DNA of 11,738 nt from contig CAKXBD010000060.1 in NCBI GenBank assembly GCA_934871445.1, positions 1 through 11,738 of the forward strand. Reading direction: 5' to 3'. Origin of the DNA: an uncultured bacterium (GTDB lineage: Bacteria; Bacillota; Clostridia; Christensenellales; Borkfalkiaceae). This document shows positions 7,436 through 11,738 of the stretch, piece by piece (positions within the stretch are counted from its first letter, which is position 1; each line of letters opens with the position of its first letter). The notes beneath the pieces are model-generated. The model was given only the letters and a program-made list of their open reading frames with translations, was not told where the DNA came from and did not search any database. The translations under genes and the position numbers were made by a program.

Positions 7436-10414
7436 TCAATCGTTCTCTTTCTTAGCGCCGTATTGTTTCACGAGGCATAAAACGTACATCGCCGCCGCAC
7501 CGGCCGTAAGAATGCCGAATACGCAGTCCGCCGCGATAATCGCCGTCCGCCACCACCAACCTGCCATACTTACAACAGTGTCGGGAGTCATTCCGTTCAT
7601 CGCCGCGCTGTAATTGGCGACTACATACAAAATTCGGTGCGCCGATTCGCGCATACATTGACAGAAACTTGCGTTATTTCTGAACTCCGCCAAAGAACCT
7701 TTTTCGCCGAGGAATAAATCCGTGCCGCGCGAGAGTCCGTCCTGATAATTCATGATAAACGCCGTATCGGAAGCCGCCATATCCGTAATGCAATAGCCGT
7801 CAAAGCCCCATTCTCCGCGCATGATGTTTTCAAGAAGGTTCAAGTTTGCGCCGACCCAGTCCGTTCCGACACGGTTCATCGCGGACATGACCGCATGCGC
7901 ATTTCCCATTCCCTCCAAGGGAGACAAAGTGTATTCAAACGGCATCAGATAAATTTCACGGGCCGACTGCTCGTTCAGCCAAACGCTCCCGCCCGAACGA
8001 TGATCTTCCTGATCGTTGAAAGCAATATGCTTTACATGCGCGACAACGCCTTTGGACTGAATTCCCTGAATCTCATTTACCGAAGCCATTGCGGTGAGAT
8101 ACGGGTCTTCCGAAAAATATTCGTGAGAACGGCCGCCGAACGGCATTCTGTGAATGTTGATTGCGTTCGCGTATACCCCTGTGTCTCCCGCTGCCCGCGC
8201 ATCCTCCGCGAGCATTTCACCAACCTTTTTAATGAGTTCATCGTTGAATGACGACGCCCAGATTCCTTCGCTCGGCATGGAAAGACCGCCCTTTGAATTG
8301 GCAGAACCCGTCGGGCCGTCATGTTCCTGCGTGTCGGGCTTCGCAACCGAGGATACGGCTATCGTCGCATACATGCCCGCCGTCAAAAGTTCTTCCTGTT
8401 CCTCAAAGGTCATCTGATTGAGCAATATCTCCCAATCCGAATCATCGTAAGGTTTTCCGCGGAGCATCGCCAAAGTGAGCCCTTCGCCCACGCGGACGTT
8501 GTAAGCGGGCATTTCCGCCTCGGGGTCTTCGGGCACAGGTTTCTTTCTCTGCAAGTCCTCAAACATTTTGTCCGTCACGGATACCGTGATCTTCCCCTTG
8601 GGAAGCGTGCCCGTCCAATCGTTTCTCGAAACGTACGTCACTTTCGTGTCGCTTCCCTCGTATTTGTTGAGGTCGGCAAAATCGAGCTGATTGGTAATCG
8701 TTTTTCCCGTATGCGCGGACACCGAATAGGTCGTCTTATCCAATTCGGGATTGTCCCAGACCATTTTCGCAAGCGCGCCGTTTCCGTCCGCGTCCATTCT
8801 GCCGTCCGTATTCTCCACGGTCTTACCCTGCGCCGCCAAAATATTGTTCGCCGCTTCGTGAGAACCGTTTCCGACCGCCAAATAATACTTTCCCGCGTCC
8901 ATGATATACGTCTTTGCGCCATTTGCGTCATAGCTCTTGAAGAGATCCTTCTTTACGTTTATCGTGACCGTCTCTTCTTCGCCGGGAGCAATTACGTCCG
9001 TCTTGTCATAGCCTACGAGTTCCACGGCGGCCTTTTCCACGCTGTTTTGAATATCGTAGTCGGTATACGGCTTTTGAAGATAGATACAGACCGCTTCCTT
9101 TCCGCTGTAAGTATCGCTGTCGTTATGTACGGTCACGGTGACGTCAAAACTCTTGCCGTCCTCCGCTTCCGTCACGTCGAACGCCGTATAGCTGAAATCC
9201 GCATAGGAAAGTCCGTAACCGAACGGATAAGCCACGTCCGCCGAATAATCGTATTCGCCCGCGTTGCCCGTGCCGTTGACGTAATCCGTGTAACGGGTCT
9301 CGTAATAGCGATAGCCGACATAGATACCTTCGCTGTAAACGCCGTAATATTTCTGGGAAGAATCCGTCAGTTTATCGCCGTTTCCGTACGCGGACATAAA
9401 TTTCTTGCCGTCATTGTAACTCTGCTGCATCATCGCGGGGGAGGAAAAGTTATCATTCAAATAGGTATCCGATAATTTTCCCGAAGGAACGATTTCGCCC
9501 GTCAAAGCCTCCGCAACCGCCGAAATTCCGTTTTTGCCTACATTTCCGACCCAAAGGCATGCGTCTACGTCTATCGTTTCCCTTTCGAGGAAATCCAACT
9601 GGATCGTCGCGGAAGAATTGAGCAAGACGATAATTTTCTTTACCGTCCCCTCCTTTTTCAGTTTGGTCAGTTCCTCCAAGACCCCGATTTCCGCAGACGT
9701 CAAAGAAAGACAACTTCCGTCTTCGCCGAGAAGATCGACATAGTCCTTTGCCGCCGAATAGCTCGTAAGATCCTTGCCCTCGCCGCTGTCGCGCGCGATA
9801 TTCACGATAGCCGTGGAATATTCCCCGAAAGTGGAGGTCACACTTCCAAATTCGCCGTAAGAAACCTCGTCAAGGAGATACAAAGTGCCTTGCGGATAAC
9901 GGCCGCGCCCGTTCGCCACTTGCTGCTTATAGAAATTCCAAAGTTCCGAATTGACTTTAAGCCCCGCGCCTTCAAGCGCCGTCTTAAAGTCCGTATATCC
10001 TTCCGTATCCGCCGCCGAAGAACCCGACGTAGCGTAATTGAAGGAAACGGAACCCGTCAGAAAACAACTGACCTTCTCTTCTTCCGAAAGCGGAAGCGCG
10101 CCATTGTCGTTCTTCAACAAAACTAACCCTTCGCCCTCGATTTGCTTGCAGATTTCGAGATAATCCTTTTGGAGCTTTTCATACTCGTTTTCCGCATAGG
10201 AGGACTTGAAATACTGATACTGTTCTTCGTCGGAACGCTCTATCTCAGATCCGGGAATCTTCAAAGCATCGTTGATGACTCGACTTCGGCTCATCGCAAT
10301 ATGATACCCGCCCGTCGTCAATACGAGCAAACTAGCGCACACGACGGAAAGTCCCTCCCAAAGGCGGCGCTTGAAAATCTTATGATTCAAAAACTTTTCA
10401 AATTTCTTGTTCAT
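7436..10414 (-). CDS. GH3 family glycosidase with inverted domain order and membrane helices at both ends
   Basis: A 992-residue enzyme. After a basic N-terminus there is a membrane helix (about 19-37). The GH3 alpha/beta-sandwich domain comes first (about 80-320), opening E-G-E-G-L-V-L-L-K-N-D and holding G-E-G-K-D with E212, the likely acid/base. An FnIII-like domain follows (about 410-515), then a linker with T-Y-V-S-R-N-D-W typical of inverted GH3s, and the TIM barrel (about 650-930). The barrel has D699-G-P, G-R-S-H-E-Y-F-S-E-D-P (761-771), V-K-H-I (K795, H796) and C-I-T-D-M with D878 as expected nucleophile. A second helix lies near 957-982, before a basic tail. In ordinary GH3s the barrel is first. 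This reversed order is known in some rumen and gut Clostridia beta-glucosidases. The ATG at 10414 has a perfect AAGGAGGT ribosome binding site and an ATGA overlap with the upstream gene, so an earlier in-frame start at 10684 is rejected. Both helices suggest an extracytoplasmic catalytic body; the substrate is unknown. Confidence 0.95.
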   Translation of the reverse strand: MNKKFEKFLNHKIFKRRLWEGLSVVCASLLVLTTGGYHIAMSRSRVINDALKIPGSEIERSDEEQYQYFKSSYAENEYEKLQKDYLEICKQIEGEGLVLLKNDNGALPLSEEEKVSCFLTGSVSFNYATSGSSAADTEGYTDFKTALEGAGLKVNSELWNFYKQQVANGRGRYPQGTLYLLDEVSYGEFGSVTSTFGEYSTAIVNIARDSGEGKDLTSYSAAKDYVDLLGEDGSCLSLTSAEIGVLEELTKLKKEGTVKKIIVLLNSSATIQLDFLERETIDVDACLWVGNVGKNGISAVAEALTGEIVPSGKLSDTYLNDNFSSPAMMQQSYNDGKKFMSAYGNGDKLTDSSQKYYGVYSEGIYVGYRYYETRYTDYVNGTGNAGEYDYSADVAYPFGYGLSYADFSYTAFDVTEAEDGKSFDVTVTVHNDSDTYSGKEAVCIYLQKPYTDYDIQNSVEKAAVELVGYDKTDVIAPGEEETVTINVKKDLFKSYDANGAKTYIMDAGKYYLAVGNGSHEAANNILAAQGKTVENTDGRMDADGNGALAKMVWDNPELDKTTYSVSAHTGKTITNQLDFADLNKYEGSDTKVTYVSRNDWTGTLPKGKITVSVTDKMFEDLQRKKPVPEDPEAEMPAYNVRVGEGLTLAMLRGKPYDDSDWEILLNQMTFEEQEELLTAGMYATIAVSSVAKPDTQEHDGPTGSANSKGGLSMPSEGIWASSFNDELIKKVGEMLAEDARAAGDTGVYANAINIHRMPFGGRSHEYFSEDPYLTAMASVNEIQGIQSKGVVAHVKHIAFNDQEDHRSGGSVWLNEQSAREIYLMPFEYTLSPLEGMGNAHAVMSAMNRVGTDWVGANLNLLENIMRGEWGFDGYCITDMAASDTAFIMNYQDGLSRGTDLFLGEKGSLAEFRNNASFCQCMRESAHRILYVVANYSAAMNGMTPDTVVSMAGWWWRTAIIAADCVFGILTAGAAAMYVLCLVKQYGAKKEND

Positions 10415-10845
10415 GCCTGTACCTCCTTCGCCGTTTTCAACCAAGGTCTCCACTTGCTTAAAATCGCGGCAAGCAGAGTAAACAGGAACGCAAGCACGTA
10501 CATGACCGCCGTTGCGATAAATCCGCCCGTAAGAGTGTAACCGTCGATTCCCACAAAAACGTTGCCGAGATAAGCCGCCTGCGATAAGATAAACCACATA
10601 AACGCATAGAGACAAAACAGGTATGCAATATATCTTATCGGCTTGAAATCGACGACGAGACTGACCGCGCAGAGCGCCAAGCATACAATGACGTACGTGA
10701 GCGCGTTCTGATTAAGTTCGGGACTGAACGAAGTGACCCCGTTCGCACGGTACAGACAAAGCGCCGCAATACAAAACGCAATCGCGGGAAGGGTAAGATA
10801 GTATCCTACCCCCCTCCCTGCAAAAAATTTTTTTATCTTTTCCAT
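10411..10845 (-). CDS. Four-helix membrane protein of 144 aa, unknown function
   Basis: I do not recognise the family. Four probable membrane helices lie at about residues 14-33, 47-65, 70-93 and 107-128, with a basic N-terminus (M-E-K-I-K-K-F-F) and a basic C-terminal segment (S-K-W-R-P-W-L-K), which places both ends in the cytoplasm by the positive-inside rule. The loops are short and there are no obvious catalytic residues. The ATG at 10845 follows an AAGGAA ribosome binding site 18 bp after the stop of the CBM-containing surface protein. The stop overlaps the start of the inverted GH3 gene as ATGA, so the two are probably translated together. Inference: a membrane partner or anchor for the doubly membrane-tethered GH3. 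The evidence for that is position and topology only. Confidence 0.87.
   Translation of the reverse strand: MEKIKKFFAGRGVGYYLTLPAIAFCIAALCLYRANGVTSFSPELNQNALTYVIVCLALCAVSLVVDFKPIRYIAYLFCLYAFMWFILSQAAYLGNVFVGIDGYTLTGGFIATAVMYVLAFLFTLLAAILSKWRPWLKTAKEVQA
10421..10428 (-). promoter_or_regulatory. Ribosome binding site of the inverted GH3 gene
   Basis: AAGGAGGT lies 6 nt before the ATG at 10414. It is a full match to the Shine-Dalgarno consensus, sits inside the last codons of the four-helix protein gene, and fixes the GH3 start there instead of at the far upstream in-frame start. Confidence 0.85.
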
Positions 10846-10863
10846 AACGTTTCCTTATTCCGT

Positions 10864-11738
10864 TTACTTATTTTCGTATTCCGTCATTGTGAGTTCGGAC
10901 GCGGAATAAATTTTGATGCAGTCCACTGCGGGAGAAGCCGCATTCACCGTTCCGGAGCCGGTAAGTTTCTGATTATTGTTTACGGTGAGGCGGATAATAT
11001 TTTCGCCTTCTTTAAGGTCGATATTATTGATATAAATGTCCTTCCAGTCGCCGCGGGGCCCGGGTTCCGTAGACGACGCCTGACCATTTCCGAGCGAAAT
11101 ATCATCGAAATCGATCTCCGTACCGTTAACCGTGATTTTATAAGTACTCGTCGTTAATTTAATATCCCAATATTCAACGGAAAGGACGAGACGAAGAGTC
11201 GCATCTTCTACCGACGCACTGGAATCGATTTCAAACTGCAAATATGCCCCGCGATAGAAAAGCCCCGAAACATATTTGCCGCCGCTCGCTCCGTCAATGG
11301 ATTTAATCAGGTTGGCGCCATTTGCGTGTCCCGAATAATTGTAACCGAGTTTTGCGCCCTCATCGTTCGCAAGCCCTAAATCATAGTCTCCCGTAAGCCC
11401 CGTGAGCTGGGTATCTTCCGCTTCAAAGGTGAACATTCCCTCCCACTTCGCATACACGTTCATGTTTGTTTCAGCTTTCGTTAACCTATCGACTTCCGCA
11501 CCGTCTTCGGTAAACCATCCCTTAAAGGTAAAGCCTTCGCGTTCGATATCCTCCGGAAGCGTAATACGGGAACCTTTCTCTACCACTTGCGTTATGCAGC
11601 CGTTATCGGGCGCGCCCTCAAAATTCCAATAGAATTTCACCACAACCGAATCGGCAGGCACAGCTTCCCATTTCGCATAGAGAGTAATATCCGAAGATAC
11701 CGTATCCTCCGCAAAATTCCAAACATTTTCGAGTGATT
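10864..11738 (-). CDS. Surface protein with InlB B-repeats and C-terminal CBM35/CBM6-like carbohydrate-binding module, 5' end outside window
   Basis: The open frame continues past position 11738, so only the last 290 residues are seen. Residues 1-24 are the end of one InlB/Listeria-Bacteroides B-repeat (closing L-Y-A-K-W-E). A second repeat covers about 32-100, with R-E-G-F-T-F-K-G-W-F and a closing V-Y-A-K-W-E-G. A CBM35/CBM6-like beta-sandwich follows (about 102-280), opening F-T-F-E-A-E-D and closing A-V-D-C-I-K-I-Y, the usual framing of this module type; W231 and several Tyr residues are available for sugar stacking. No sortase motif or C-terminal membrane helix is visible, so any anchor or catalytic domain must be in the missing N-terminal part. 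A GTG-started frame at 11661 is not the true start, because in-frame coding similarity continues upstream. Role: probably glycan binding at the cell surface. It is the first operon gene seen, 18 bp ahead of the four-helix protein. Confidence 0.85.
   Translation of the reverse strand, partial: SLENVWNFAEDTVSSDITLYAKWEAVPADSVVVKFYWNFEGAPDNGCITQVVEKGSRITLPEDIEREGFTFKGWFTEDGAEVDRLTKAETNMNVYAKWEGMFTFEAEDTQLTGLTGDYDLGLANDEGAKLGYNYSGHANGANLIKSIDGASGGKYVSGLFYRGAYLQFEIDSSASVEDATLRLVLSVEYWDIKLTTSTYKITVNGTEIDFDDISLGNGQASSTEPGPRGDWKDIYINNIDLKEGENIIRLTVNNNQKLTGSGTVNAASPAVDCIKIYSASELTMTEYENK

Noticed and set aside
7368..7439. Longer start for the membrane-anchored SGNH gene at 7439
   Set aside because: It would translate through the perfect hairpin, has no clear ribosome binding site, and moves the membrane helix away from the N-terminus.
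8321..9475. 384-codon open frame on the plus strand
   Set aside because: It lies wholly opposite the well-supported inverted GH3 gene. Its translation is rich in Arg, His and Val with no recognisable domain, as expected of an antisense shadow frame.
10415..10684. 90-residue N-terminal extension of the inverted GH3
   Set aside because: It would overlap almost the whole four-helix protein gene in another frame, while the ATG at 10414 has a perfect AAGGAGGT site and is followed at once by a normal basic N-terminus and membrane helix.
10803..10835. A-run/T-run followed by G-rich tract at the start of the four-helix protein gene, considered as a programmed frameshift site or internal ribosome binding site
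   Set aside because: The codons AAA AAA TTT TTT do not form an in-frame X-XXY-YYZ slippery heptamer, and the zero frame encodes a coherent membrane protein throughout.

Overview
The window is one dense block of nine co-directional genes, all on the minus strand, so transcription runs from high to low coordinates. Gene gaps are about 1 to 70 bp and several genes overlap, which suggests a single operon. Its promoter must lie beyond position 11738, and it continues past position 1. Organism (inference): a Bacillota/Clostridia member, probably a gut lineage. Reasons are strong AAGGAGG-type ribosome binding sites, TTG starts, surface proteins with InlB-type B-repeats and BspA-like leucine-rich repeats, a lipobox protein, and an inverted-order GH3 beta-glucosidase of the kind known from rumen and gut Clostridia. 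I cannot name a genus.

In transcription order: (1) the C-terminal part of a surface protein with InlB B-repeats and a CBM35-like carbohydrate-binding module (10864-11738, open at its 5' end); (2) a 144-aa four-helix membrane protein (10411-10845); (3) a 992-aa GH3 glycosidase with reversed domain order and a membrane helix at each end (7436-10414); (4) a perfect 12-bp hairpin (7390-7428); (5) a membrane-anchored SGNH protein with a C-terminal leucine-rich-repeat region (5898-7367); (6) a lipoprotein with InlB repeat, leucine-rich repeats and a C-terminal SGNH domain (4088-5929); (7) an 80-aa membrane protein (3832-4074); (8) an AlgI/DltB-type MBOAT O-acyltransferase (2340-3830); (9) an acyl-activating AMP-forming ligase (748-2274); (10) the N-terminal 241 residues of a conventional-order, apparently cytoplasmic GH3 enzyme (1-723, cut by the window edge).

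How they may work together (inference): the ligase activates an acyl group, the MBOAT passes it across the membrane, and the two extracytoplasmic SGNH proteins put it on, or take it off, a surface or exported glycan. This follows the general logic of the dlt and alginate O-acetylation systems. The CBM protein and the leucine-rich/InlB modules would bind glycan or organise the cell surface. The membrane-tethered GH3 would trim or transfer beta-linked sugars outside the cell, and the cytoplasmic GH3 would act on imported or internal beta-glycosides. The unusual points are that two oppositely arranged GH3 enzymes sit in an acylation operon, that two SGNH paralogues carry surface modules in mirror-image order, and that no acyl-carrier protein gene is present.

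No tRNA, rRNA, CRISPR array, insertion sequence or phage gene was seen, and there is no gene-free stretch over 300 bp.
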